From Paenibacillus hemerocallicola (GTDB taxonomy: Bacteria > Bacillota > Bacilli > Paenibacillales > NBRC-103111): a stretch of DNA of 64,000 bases. Positions within the stretch are counted from its first letter, which is position 1; every line of letters starts with the position of its first letter. The translations under genes were made by a program, and so were the position numbers. Under the pieces are notes generated by a model. That model was not told the origin of the DNA. It worked only from the letters and a program-made list of their open reading frames with translations, and did no database searches. Below, piece after piece: positions 7,490-14,980 of this stretch. The stretch is taken from positions 27,741-91,740 of the forward strand of contig NZ_VDCQ01000037.1 in NCBI RefSeq assembly GCF_006265175.1. The letters run 5' to 3'.

Positions 7490-8101
7490 ATGTCCTATGA
7501 CAAAATAAAGCAAGTAGCCCTGAAGCATTTTGCCCGCGACGGGTATGAGGGGGCTTCCTTATCGCAAATAGCATCCGAGGTCGGCATCAAGAAGCCGTCC
7601 ATTTACAATCATTATGCCGGCAAGGAGGAACTGTTTCTCTCCGTGCTGACCGGCATCAGCGACGACTATAAGCGGTTTCTCGCATCCCGCTTGGAACAGT
7701 CGGAGGGAGACTCTCCAGAACGGCAGCTTTTCCGCATGTATACGTCCTACATCGAATACTTTACGTTCGATGCGGACAGAACGGATTTTTGGAAGCGGGT
7801 CATCATGTTTCCGCCTGCTTTTCTGAAAGAGAGAATCGTGCAAATCGTAGGGGAGGTGGAGCAGCTCATTGCTCCCCGGCTCGCGGCATTGTTCTCGGAT
7901 GGAATAGGCAGGGGGACGATCAGGGCTTTTGATCCGGGAGAGCTGGTGACGCTGTTCTACTCTTTGGTGAATGGCTACATGATGGGACTTATGATGGTCG
8001 GGCCGCATGATTTCACCAATAAGCTGGAGCGCATCTGGACGATGTTCTGGCAAGGGATCGGTTATGGAGAATGGGAAACGGAGGGAAGACGCGATGGCTA
8101 G
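7490..8101 (+). CDS. TetR/AcrR family transcriptional regulator
   Basis: A 203-residue repressor. The N-terminal HTH (about residues 8-50) reads ALKHFARDGYEGASLSQIAS, then IKKPSIYNHYAGKEELF, typical of TetR. The C-terminal ligand domain (YxxF-containing, YSLVNGYMMGLMMVG near the end) is variable. It probably represses its own operon through the 7453-7472 palindrome. Its stop codon overlaps the monooxygenase start by 8 bases, indicating translational coupling, so the ligand may be the monooxygenase substrate. Confidence 0.92.
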   Translation: MSYDKIKQVALKHFARDGYEGASLSQIASEVGIKKPSIYNHYAGKEELFLSVLTGISDDYKRFLASRLEQSEGDSPERQLFRMYTSYIEYFTFDADRTDFWKRVIMFPPAFLKERIVQIVGEVEQLIAPRLAALFSDGIGRGTIRAFDPGELVTLFYSLVNGYMMGLMMVGPHDFTNKLERIWTMFWQGIGYGEWETEGRRDG

Positions 8102-9257
8102 TCGGAAGTTTATCGTCGTAGGGGGCGGTATTGCCGGATTATGTACCGCAATCGCGCTTAGGAACAAAGGCTTCGATGTCGACGTGTTCGAGGGCGCTTC
8201 CCGATTGAAGGAATCCGGCGCCGGGTTGGGCGTAGGAGCCAATGCACTGCAGGCGATGAAGCGGCTCGGTCTAGGGGACAAGCTGCTGGAGAAGGGCAAG
8301 GTGCTCCAGGCGGCGAGGATCGTCAACGAGAAAGGGGGGCTAATTGCCAAGACCGACTCGGTGAAAGTCAGCTCCCTGTTCGGAACGGACAATATTACGA
8401 TTCATCGGGCCGATTTGCTGCATATCCTCGCGGAATCGCTGCCGGGCGACGGCATATGGACGAATAAGAAATGTGTCTCGGTTACACAGCACTCCGGAGG
8501 CGGCGTGACTGTCGGCTTTCAGGACGGATCTACAGTGACAGGCGATGGATTGATAGCCGCAGACGGGATACGCTCCGCGATCCGACAGCAGCTCATGCCG
8601 GAAGCGACTCCACGGTACGCGGGTTATACGTGCTGGAGGTCCGTCGTTGCCGGCGTACCCCGAGGCTATGAGGCAACTACATTTACGGAGACTTGGGGAA
8701 GCAAGGGTCGGTTCGGTATCGTTCCGCTGCAAGGTGACCGGGTGTATTGGTTTGCCTGCATAAACGCGGCAGCACGAGATCCGAAATTTGCGGATTTCCG
8801 CAAGGCTGCACTGATTAGACATTTCGAGGGATACCACTCTCCGATCCGCGAGCTGCTTGAAGCTTCGAACGACGACGCGTTGCTTCATAACGATATTTAC
8901 GATCTGAAGCCGTTCAACCGATTCGCATTCGGCTCGATCGTACTGGTCGGCGACGCCGCTCACGCTACGACGCCCAATTTGGGGCAGGGAGCCGGTCAAG
9001 CTATGGAAGATGCGGTATTTCTTGCGGAGTGCTTGGCCAACCACTCCTCAGTAGAGGAGGCGTATGTCCGATTTGAGAGGCTGAGGCTAGCCCGTACCCG
9101 CAAAATCGTGAATACGTCCCGGACGATCGGGAAGGTTGCGCAATTCGAGTCGAAGCTGCTCTGCGGCATCAGAAACGGATTGTTTCGCGCCATCCCCGCA
9201 CGGATGAACGTGCGGCAGCTGCGCTTCCTGCTCGATGTGAAGTTTGACGTCCGATAG
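8094..9257 (+). CDS. FAD-dependent monooxygenase (PHBH-like)
   Basis: A 387-residue flavoprotein of the class A aromatic monooxygenase family. The FAD dinucleotide fold is at the N-terminus (IVVGGGIAGLCTAIALR and acidic VFEG). A DG-type motif (GLIAADGIRSAIR) lies mid-protein and the GD motif (IVLVGDAAHATTPNLGQGAG) near residue 285. Such enzymes hydroxylate aromatic or polyketide-like compounds with NAD(P)H. The start overlaps the tetR stop; GGAGGGAAG provides the ribosome binding site. Drug or phenolic detoxification is plausible, but the substrate is not deducible. Confidence 0.9.
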   Translation: MASRKFIVVGGGIAGLCTAIALRNKGFDVDVFEGASRLKESGAGLGVGANALQAMKRLGLGDKLLEKGKVLQAARIVNEKGGLIAKTDSVKVSSLFGTDNITIHRADLLHILAESLPGDGIWTNKKCVSVTQHSGGGVTVGFQDGSTVTGDGLIAADGIRSAIRQQLMPEATPRYAGYTCWRSVVAGVPRGYEATTFTETWGSKGRFGIVPLQGDRVYWFACINAAARDPKFADFRKAALIRHFEGYHSPIRELLEASNDDALLHNDIYDLKPFNRFAFGSIVLVGDAAHATTPNLGQGAGQAMEDAVFLAECLANHSSVEEAYVRFERLRLARTRKIVNTSRTIGKVAQFESKLLCGIRNGLFRAIPARMNVRQLRFLLDVKFDVR

Positions 9258-9281
9258 GACTTAACATGAAAAAAAGCACTG

Positions 9282-9389
9282 TCACTTTGACAATGGCTTC
9301 TCTTTGTCCTGGCTATCCTTATTTTTGGCATTTTCTTCAGTTCCTTGATCCGGTTCGTCGTACGGTATCCGATCTTCTTCGTAATACAT
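9282..9389 (-). CDS. 35-residue acidic hypothetical protein
   Basis: The ORF begins MYYEEDRIPYDEPDQGTEEN and is rich in Glu, Asp and Lys, with no hydrophobic segment; it is probably disordered. AAGGAGG precedes the ATG by about 10 bases, which is the main evidence that it is translated. It stands alone in the gap between the monooxygenase and the next plus-strand gene. No family is recognised. Confidence 0.5.
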   Translation of the reverse strand: MYYEEDRIPYDEPDQGTEENAKNKDSQDKEKPLSK

Positions 9390-9634
9390 GTCGGCAGCGC
9401 CTCCTTGTCTTTGATCTTGACTCAGTATAGGCTGCCAGTATTAACGGAGTGTTAACTCACTGTTTCGGCAATATGAATGTTTTCAATGCATGCCGCTTTA
9501 TCGGAAGCGGGTGACGGGGACTGATCTGCAGCGTCCCGCTTCATTGCCGGTCGGCCTTTTATCTCCCGCTTTACAAATGAATAGGTATTGCATTATAGTG
9601 GGTTCATATCTGATTCGGAATGAGGTGTGCGGAT

Positions 9635-9808
9635 ATGTCAAAACAACAAGTATCATTGGCGGATGCGATCAAACAGAAGCTGGCGGAGAAAAAAGAAGCG
9701 CAAGCGGCGGCGAACAAGCAGCAGAAGCATGCGCCCAGCCCGAACCAGCAAATGAAAAGCCAAATCAACAAAAAACCGAACAATCAAAAGCGACGGACAG
9801 GCGTATAA
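9635..9808 (+). CDS. Small Lys/Gln-rich hypothetical protein (57 residues)
   Basis: A short, strongly basic protein starting MSKQQVSLADAIKQKLAEKK and ending in an Asn/Lys/Gln-rich, probably disordered tail. Its composition suggests nucleic-acid or ribosome association, but no family is recognised. The start at 9635 has GAGGTG at suitable spacing; an ATG five codons upstream overlaps that site. A terminator follows within 40 bases, supporting a monocistronic gene. Confidence 0.65.
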   Translation: MSKQQVSLADAIKQKLAEKKEAQAAANKQQKHAPSPNQQMKSQINKKPNNQKRRTGV

Positions 9809-9846
9809 GAGATTGAAATCGTCACGTCCGCCGATGATGGATGAAG

Positions 9847-9876
9847 GAGGTGTGCCGTCGGGCAGGCCTCTTTTTC
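9847..9876 (+). terminator. Rho-independent terminator
   Basis: GAGG-tg-TGCC pairs with GGCA-gg-CCTC, followed by TTTTTCTTTT. Confidence 0.7.
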
Positions 9877-9965
9877 TTTTGATTAATCGAGTGCGCCGTA
9901 AGAGAGTATGCCGTGCTCCTGCCAGCGCATTTTTTGTGCGGTCGCTCCTGTTATTGCTTACCGAT

Positions 9966-10433
9966 CTACCAAATACTCGGAAGAACTTTGATTTCCCGAT
10001 CGATCCGCGAAAGGAAACCGTAGTTCGGGTTAAAGGTGAAGATGCGCTTCATCCGGAAATGAAGCAGAATAACGGCGGTCAAGGCCTCGTTCAACGAAAA
10101 CCGGCAATCCGGATATTCGATCAACAGCCGCCTCGCCTCCCGTTCCAGCTCCGGACCGCCGGGAATAACGGTCAGTACGTTTTGCTGCACGGCCTTGTCC
10201 ACGGTATTCAAGAACATCTCCGCATCGGCATAATCGAAATGATTGCGCAGCCATTGATGCGTTTCGAATAGGACATAATTGGTCGTCGTGAGCGGCCGGT
10301 CCAGGTCATGAAGCTCGTAAAACATCGAGCGTGCTTGCAAGTAGTACGGATCCTCCGGATTCATGAAGGCCATCCATGCGGATTGTTCCAGAAAAACAGA
10401 GTGCGTCGGGTATGTATGCTCATGCGTATTCAT
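9966..10433 (-). CDS. PIN-domain-like protein with altered active site (toxin-like)
   Basis: 155 residues with the layout of a VapC-type PIN nuclease. The first acidic strand reads SVFLEQSAWMAFM (Glu where PIN domains have Asp). The helix TTTNYVLFETHQWL keeps the usual Glu. The third and fourth positions are SLNEALTAVIL and IFTFNPNYGFL, where Asp is normally found but Asn/Glu and Asn occur. The fold looks preserved while metal-binding acids are partly lost, so nuclease activity is doubtful. It overlaps the upstream small gene by 14 bases with its own GGAGGT site, the arrangement of a toxin-antitoxin pair. The non-enzymatic possibility should be kept open. Confidence 0.7.
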   Translation of the reverse strand: MNTHEHTYPTHSVFLEQSAWMAFMNPEDPYYLQARSMFYELHDLDRPLTTTNYVLFETHQWLRNHFDYADAEMFLNTVDKAVQQNVLTVIPGGPELEREARRLLIEYPDCRFSLNEALTAVILLHFRMKRIFTFNPNYGFLSRIDREIKVLPSIW

Positions 10434-10776
10434 CGTGAAGGACCTCCGGTTCGTGTGAACTCCGTCTGCGGCCGGTCAACGCATCCAGAGCCAGAAGGGG
10501 ATTGCTCTCGATCAAGTCGATATTCGTTTTGAAAATCCGTTCCTGCCCTTTCAACGCCAGCTGCTGCTTCAAAAGGTAGTGGACGACGGCGGCAACGGTC
10601 GTATTCCGCGATTCCGCCAGCTGCCGACAGCGTTCGTAATATTCGGGCTCAAGCTCGATGACCGGCGATTCCGCGGACGGTTCGTTTTCGCCGTCGTTTT
10701 CGTGTCCGATAAACTGAGTCGCGGCGTCTTTCCATTTTTTGAATTGATTATGTACGAAATGTTTGGAGTTGCTCAT
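10420..10776 (-). CDS. Antitoxin-like protein, putative ribbon-helix-helix
   Basis: 118 residues. The middle (about 40-75: VIELEPEYYERCRQLAESRN, then TTVAAVVHYLLKQQLAL) resembles a beta strand plus two helices, as in ribbon-helix-helix DNA-binding antitoxins. The N-terminal basic region and C-terminal tail (TGRRRSSHEPEVLHDEYA) are flexible. GGAAGGTGA precedes the ATG. It is first in a two-gene unit and overlaps the PIN-like gene by 14 bases, consistent with antitoxin-first order. Family membership is inferred from pattern only. Confidence 0.6.
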   Translation of the reverse strand: MSNSKHFVHNQFKKWKDAATQFIGHENDGENEPSAESPVIELEPEYYERCRQLAESRNTTVAAVVHYLLKQQLALKGQERIFKTNIDLIESNPLLALDALTGRRRSSHEPEVLHDEYA

Positions 10777-11013
10777 AGGTTCACCTTCCGCTTTGCGTAG
10801 AGTCAGTTGTTTTGAACATTATCCCTATAACTTTCGGGGAAAAGTGTCGTTTTCAGGGCGCGGCGCAGCTTAAATTGTCGAAAGAACGCGACGGCGGCTC
10901 GTTATTTGTCGGCAATAAAAATGGCACTATACCGTTTCTACCCACTTAGTGGGTGGTTGAAACAGCGAATTCAAATAATAAGCCAGGAATTTTTTTGCTT
11001 ATGCCGATAAGTT

Positions 11014-11031
11014 ATTAAAATATATTTTAAT
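11014..11031. repeat. Perfect 18-bp AT palindrome
   Basis: ATTAAAATATATTTTAAT equals its own reverse complement. It lies in the intergenic region and could be a protein-binding site or promoter element. Confidence 0.6.
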
Positions 11032-11080
11032 TATCTGGTTGAAAAAGTCAAAAAGAGAGAATTGTCATACAAAGCGAGGC

Positions 11081-11183
11081 GGGGGAAATGTGCGGAAAGC
11101 GAAGCGGTTGACTTTACAATCGTGCTGTACCCGCTAAAATCTTAAAACAACACGATTTTAACGGATGTGGAGCACATTCCCCC
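11081..11183. repeat. Nested inverted repeat, about 100 bp
   Basis: Outer arms GGGGGAAATGTGC (from 11081) and GCACATTCCCCC (11172-11183) pair with one skipped base. Inner arms AATCGTG (11118-11124) and CACGATT (11151-11157) also pair. The nesting suggests a structured RNA or a small mobile-element remnant; neither is proven. Confidence 0.5.
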
Positions 11184-11367
11184 ATCTCTTGTCTCCGGCG
11201 CTTCCTCTCTCTGCAGAGAGAAGCTTTCGGAACGGCGAAAAACAGCCTTGAAGGAACGATATACTGGTGCGGCAGATTCCGCGAGCTGCCTGATCGGAAC
11301 GACGGCTTTTCCTTTTCCGGCTTCATTTTGTATAATAAGGGGAATGTTAAACGCAAAGGATGGTTCG

Positions 11368-11670
11368 ATGTTTGAAATTACGGCTTATACGGTAGAATCC
11401 GTTCCGGACAAATTCGGGATCATAACCGGGAAACGGTATGAATTTATGCTGGAGATCGAAGTATCCGAGGAAGACGAGCTTTATTCCGAGGACGGTTTGT
11501 TTTTACGTGTCATCTATAAGGAGGACGAAGGACGGACGGGCATCGTAAAGTACGAGTTTATCGAGAGAAGCACGAGCAAGTATTTGGATTTCGAGCTTGA
11601 TGACGAGGAGACGGCTTTCGTCGAGTCATTCTGCAAGGAGCGTTATATGGAATCGGAAGACCAGGACTAA
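11368..11670 (+). CDS. DUF6509-like small acidic protein
   Basis: 100 residues, acidic, beginning MFEITAYTVESVPDKFGIIT and containing YEFMLEIEVSEEDELYSEDG, LFLRVIYK and SKYLDFELDDEE. This pattern recalls the uncharacterised Firmicute family DUF6509; I assign it from memory of the family, not from a search. No signal or membrane segment. The start at 11368 has AAAGGA at 8-base spacing and fits the conserved N-terminus; an ATG at 11344 is less likely. A terminator follows 20 bases after the stop. Confidence 0.75.
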   Translation: MFEITAYTVESVPDKFGIITGKRYEFMLEIEVSEEDELYSEDGLFLRVIYKEDEGRTGIVKYEFIERSTSKYLDFELDDEETAFVESFCKERYMESEDQD

Positions 11671-11690
11671 AGAATAGCAATTGTTTTCAA

Positions 11691-11726
11691 AGATCGCTGC
11701 GGCCCGGCCCATGCGGTCTTTTTTTG
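11691..11726 (+). terminator. Rho-independent terminator
   Basis: AGATCGC pairs with GCGGTCT (G-T pair allowed), followed by seven T. Confidence 0.7.
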
Positions 11727-11812
11727 TCGCAAAGCGCGTGGTATACTGATTGGTAAGCATTGGCCGTATGCAGTTTCGATCGACAGGCCGGAATCGGAAG
11801 GGAGTCGGGACA

Positions 11813-12067
11813 ATGAAGCCGAAGCAACCGTATAACCCATACCTGGATTCGACGCTCCATCTAACCATCCCGGATAAACCGTTCGAAATTACGACTCGTG
11901 ACGGGTTCAACGATGTGATCAAGCACGGCGATATCGTGCAAGGACACCAATTTCCGAAGCAACTGAACGAATTTCCGCATCAACTCCGGAGCGTTATGAA
12001 GTGGGGCATCCGATTTTACGTCGCTTCCTTTATAGTCGCGGTCGTATGTTCGATTTTGGATGGGTAG
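11813..12067 (+). CDS. 84-residue hypothetical protein with C-terminal membrane anchor
   Basis: Begins MKPKQPYNPYLDSTLHLTIP. The N-terminal 60 residues are polar and the last 20 (FYVASFIVAVVCSILDG) form a single hydrophobic segment, suggesting a tail-anchored protein. GGAAGGGAG precedes the ATG at 11813; upstream in-frame codons lack a site. I do not recognise the family. It stands between two terminators, so it is probably monocistronic. Confidence 0.6.
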   Translation: MKPKQPYNPYLDSTLHLTIPDKPFEITTRDGFNDVIKHGDIVQGHQFPKQLNEFPHQLRSVMKWGIRFYVASFIVAVVCSILDG

Positions 12068-12083
12068 CAGTTGGAACGGTAAG

Positions 12084-12124
12084 AGCCTAAAGCTGCTCGA
12101 GGGCGCAGCTGCGGGCTTTTTTTT
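12084..12124 (+). terminator. Rho-independent terminator
   Basis: AGCC and AGCTGC pair with GCAGCT and GGCT, followed by eight T. Confidence 0.75.
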
Positions 12125-12174
12125 GAACGATAAAAATGTTTAGCTTCTATATAGACAAAGAAGGACGTGGAGCC

Positions 12175-13110
12175 ATGCTTAAACAAAAAATTAGCAATAA
12201 ACAACCCGGTATCCTCACCTACGGAATTACGCCCCCCAAGTTGAATACCGTATCGGAAAAAGTTGCCGAAATCTCGCAAAAGCAAATCGAAAGAGTAAGA
12301 GGTCTCGGATTGGACGGCTTAATCGTGTACGACGTTCAAGAGGAGGCCGACCGGGTAGAGGAAGAACGGCCTTTTCCATATTTGCAGACGATTGATCCGA
12401 ACGATTATTGCAAAACCTATTTACATCAATTGGACTTACCGAAAATTATTTATCGCTGTGTCGGCAAAAATACGGAAGCCCAGTTTTCCGAGTGGGTCGG
12501 CTCGGATACGGAGGAGGACCGGTTTTCCGTATTCGTGGGTGCTTCTTCCAGCAAGCAAAAGGTTCAAATGGGATTGACCGACGCATATCGTCTTGCTCGG
12601 AGCTTGAACGGCAACCTCACGATGGGTGGAGTCGTCATACCGGAGCGGCATATTGCCAAAAAGGACGAGCATCTTCGAACGGTGACCAAGGCGAATAACG
12701 GCTGCAAATTTTTCGTCTCCCAAGCAACCTACAACGTCGATGCATCCAAAAACTTTTTGTCCGATTATTACTATCACTGCCGGCATCATCAAATCGAGAT
12801 GGTCCCGATCTTGTTTAACCTGGCCCCGTGCGGCTCGCAAAAAACGCTGCAGTTTATGAAATGGCTCGGAATCAGCATCCCGAGATGGTTGGAAAACGAG
12901 CTAATTCATTCCAATGATATTTTGGATAAGTCGCTTGCCTTGTCCCGCGACATATTCGCGGAACTATTCGATTTCGGCATGGAGAAAGGGATTCCGATCG
13001 GCTGCAGCGTGGAGAGCGTGTCTACCCGGAAAGTGGAAATCGAGGCTTCTATTCAACTGGTGAACGAGATCAAGACGATACTGGGAAAAAGTGTCGTGCA
13101 TTCGCAGTAG
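12175..13110 (+). CDS. Methylenetetrahydrofolate reductase-like (MetF superfamily) protein
   Basis: 311 residues. MetF-like motifs are visible: ITPPKLNTVSEKV at the N-terminus, GNLTMGGVVIPERH (the GGVxxPERH segment), then NGCKFFVSQATYNVD (AGAdFfiTQ-like) and PILFNLAPCGSQKTLQFMKW, closing with GCSVESVSTRKVEIEASIQL. The usual N-terminal FEF(F/S)PP motif is absent, so it may not be a canonical NADH-dependent reductase; a folate-linked or unknown role is possible. The start at 12175 has GGACGTGGA upstream; an alternative in-frame start is 12136. No methionine-synthesis genes are adjacent. Confidence 0.75.
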   Translation: MLKQKISNKQPGILTYGITPPKLNTVSEKVAEISQKQIERVRGLGLDGLIVYDVQEEADRVEEERPFPYLQTIDPNDYCKTYLHQLDLPKIIYRCVGKNTEAQFSEWVGSDTEEDRFSVFVGASSSKQKVQMGLTDAYRLARSLNGNLTMGGVVIPERHIAKKDEHLRTVTKANNGCKFFVSQATYNVDASKNFLSDYYYHCRHHQIEMVPILFNLAPCGSQKTLQFMKWLGISIPRWLENELIHSNDILDKSLALSRDIFAELFDFGMEKGIPIGCSVESVSTRKVEIEASIQLVNEIKTILGKSVVHSQ

Positions 13111-13157
13111 TTGACTATCGGTAAAGACTCTTAACTTACTATTTGACATTTACAAAC

Positions 13158-13186
13158 TTGACGTATATTCGTAACATTAATATACT
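13158..13186 (+). promoter_or_regulatory. Promoter for the VOC gene
   Basis: TTGACG (13158-13163) and TATACT (13181-13186) with a 17-base spacer. Flanking copies of TTACTTA/TAAGTAA-type half-sites (around 13133 and 13196-13203) could be operator elements. Confidence 0.65.
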
Positions 13187-13267
13187 TGTTTACATTAAGT
13201 AAGTAGTTGGTTGGTTAGCGGAGCGGACGATCGCTCTCATCTCGCGAAGAAGGCGGTGGACGGATCG

Positions 13268-14137
13268 ATGTCTTATCGGATGCATGCTGACATGACTCTC
13301 GGTAAAGTGAAGTTGAAGGTCAGCGACCTGAGACGCTCGCTCGAATTTTACGAGGACGTGGTCGGCTTTCGGGTATTGAAGCGGGAAGGACTTACCGCCG
13401 AGCTGACGGCCGACGGCGAGAACGCGCTGGTGGAGCTGCAGGAAGTTCCCGGCGCTGTCATTACCCCGCGCAGAAGCGCTGCGGGACTGTATCATTACGC
13501 CATTCTGCTGCCGACCCGCAAAGATTTGGGATTGCAGCTGCGAAGATTGATCGAGTCGGGTATCCGCATCGGACAATCCGATCATGACGTCAGCGAAGCT
13601 TTGTATATTACCGATCCGGATCTGAACGGTATTGAAATATATCGCGATCGTCCCAGGAACGAGTGGAAATATGACGACAAAGACCAGGTCGTAATGGGCG
13701 GCGATCCGATCGATTACGATGGACTGCTCCGGGAAGCCGAGGGCGGTACGTGGACCGGTTTACCTCCGGGCACCACGATTGGGCACGTTCATTTCCATGT
13801 TGCCGATTTGGTGCAATCCAAGCGGTTTTATTGCGAATTGCTCGGTTTCGACCTGATGTTGGACGCTACGAATGGTTTTGGGGCGATATTCATCTCTGCC
13901 GGAGGCTACCACCATCATATCGGCTTGAACGTATGGGCCGGCGAAGGTGCGTCGGCCGTTCCGGCAAGCGGTACCGGACTCGACTATTTCACGATCGATC
14001 TTCCGGATGACGCCGAATTGGGCAAAATCATAAATCGGCTTACGGAAGCCGGAATTCCGGTAGAAGAAAAAAGCGGAGCCGTATTCGTCTCCGATCCTTC
14101 CGGGATCAGACTTAAACTGATGTCTTCGAAATCGTAG
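13268..14137 (+). CDS. Two-domain VOC protein, catechol 2,3-dioxygenase-like
   Basis: 289 residues with two vicinal-oxygen-chelate modules. The first starts LGKVKLKVSDLRRSLEFYED; the second starts IGHVHFHVADLVQSKRFYCE and contains YHHHIGLNVWAG and VSDPSGIRLKL. His and Glu ligands of the second half are plausible for Fe(II) or another metal; the first module has Lys where a metal-binding His often occurs. It resembles CatE (YfiE) of Bacillus, which cleaves catechols and is regulated by quinone-sensing repressors. The start at 13268 has AAGGCGGTGG upstream. A strong bidirectional terminator follows. Confidence 0.85.
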   Translation: MSYRMHADMTLGKVKLKVSDLRRSLEFYEDVVGFRVLKREGLTAELTADGENALVELQEVPGAVITPRRSAAGLYHYAILLPTRKDLGLQLRRLIESGIRIGQSDHDVSEALYITDPDLNGIEIYRDRPRNEWKYDDKDQVVMGGDPIDYDGLLREAEGGTWTGLPPGTTIGHVHFHVADLVQSKRFYCELLGFDLMLDATNGFGAIFISAGGYHHHIGLNVWAGEGASAVPASGTGLDYFTIDLPDDAELGKIINRLTEAGIPVEEKSGAVFVSDPSGIRLKLMSSKS

Positions 14138-14147
14138 CGCGAACGAG

Positions 14148-14185
14148 AAAGAAAGCCTTCCCGACCGAGAAGGCTTTCTTTCTTT
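14148..14185. terminator. Bidirectional Rho-independent terminator
   Basis: AGAAAGCCTTC/GAAGGCTTTCT stem (11 bp) with T-tracts on both strands, between convergent genes. Confidence 0.9.
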
Positions 14186-14192
14186 GTATAGG

Positions 14193-14867
14193 TCAGGCAG
14201 TCGGGTAAGAACTCTCCGGAGAGGGTATCCATGCCTTCGAATCGTCCGATGCGACAGGAGCGGCTGCGGATAGTCCGCCCAACCATTGGACAGACGAAGC
14301 TGCGAGACCGCGCAATACCCCGATACCGACAAGCACCATGGCCAAACCTATGCCGGAGGCGATCCACGAACGCTGATACGCGGTCAAGGTCGGCAGCAGC
14401 ACATCGAGTACGAGATCGTCGGTGAATATTTCGATTCCGTATCTGGACAGCACGACGTACACGAGCGGCGATAAGACGATGCAGGCTCCGCATAGCGGAA
14501 GTGCCACGGCGGCCGCGAACTGAAGTACGGCGGTAGGAAGCTTCAACAGCCAATACAGCAACGGTGCATACAGCTTGCCTTGCGTGAACATGTCCCTGAA
14601 TCGGAATTCGATCGGAGCGGCCGGCGGCGGCAAAGTTTCTATGACGCCCGGAGCCAGCAATCCGCGCTGCAGGCTAAGATCGAACCTCATCATTCCGCGG
14701 GACGCACGCAGCGTCGCATGAAGAATCGGCAATCCGATCCAGAGAGGGGTCAAGGCCAGTCCGAGCGCGGTAAACGTCACGGACAGCACGAATCCGATGA
14801 TGCTGAAGGGCAGGGTAACGAATAGCATATAAAGGGTTTGTTTGCGGTAGCGGCTCAAACTTTTCAT
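14193..14867 (-). CDS. Putative sensor-domain membrane protein (PF13796-like)
   Basis: A 224-residue membrane protein with about four hydrophobic segments grouped in two pairs: FVTLPFSIIGFVLSVTFTAL followed by LALTPLWIGLPIL, then LLKLPTAVLQFAAAVALPLC. This matches the putative sensor domain found in Firmicute histidine kinases, where it is fused to a kinase; here it stands alone. The start at 14867 has AAGGATGG at 9-base spacing (an ATG two codons upstream is too close). The upstream open extension is not used. Confidence 0.75.
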   Translation of the reverse strand: MKSLSRYRKQTLYMLFVTLPFSIIGFVLSVTFTALGLALTPLWIGLPILHATLRASRGMMRFDLSLQRGLLAPGVIETLPPPAAPIEFRFRDMFTQGKLYAPLLYWLLKLPTAVLQFAAAVALPLCGACIVLSPLVYVVLSRYGIEIFTDDLVLDVLLPTLTAYQRSWIASGIGLAMVLVGIGVLRGLAASSVQWLGGLSAAAPVASDDSKAWIPSPESSYPTA

Positions 14868-14980
14868 GATCATCCATCCTTGCGGTCGTTTTTTTCCATT
14901 GTAAAGGAAATGCGGACGCATGGATACGGACCTCGGCTTTGGCGGCTCCCCGACTAAAGTCCGGTTGGCGAACCCTCCCT

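Larger units (their letters stand above)
10777..11367. other. 590-base intergenic region with palindromes
   Basis: The gap between the antitoxin-like gene and the next plus-strand gene has no convincing ORF. It holds the hairpin ACCCAC/GTGGGT around 10940-10955, an 18-bp perfect AT palindrome at 11014-11031, a nested inverted repeat at 11081-11183, and a TATAAT near 11331-11336 that may serve the following gene. The function of these elements is unknown. Confidence 0.5.

Noticed and set aside
9966..10776. Complete active VapBC system
   Set aside because: The PIN catalytic acids are not all conserved, so I report only a TA-like module.
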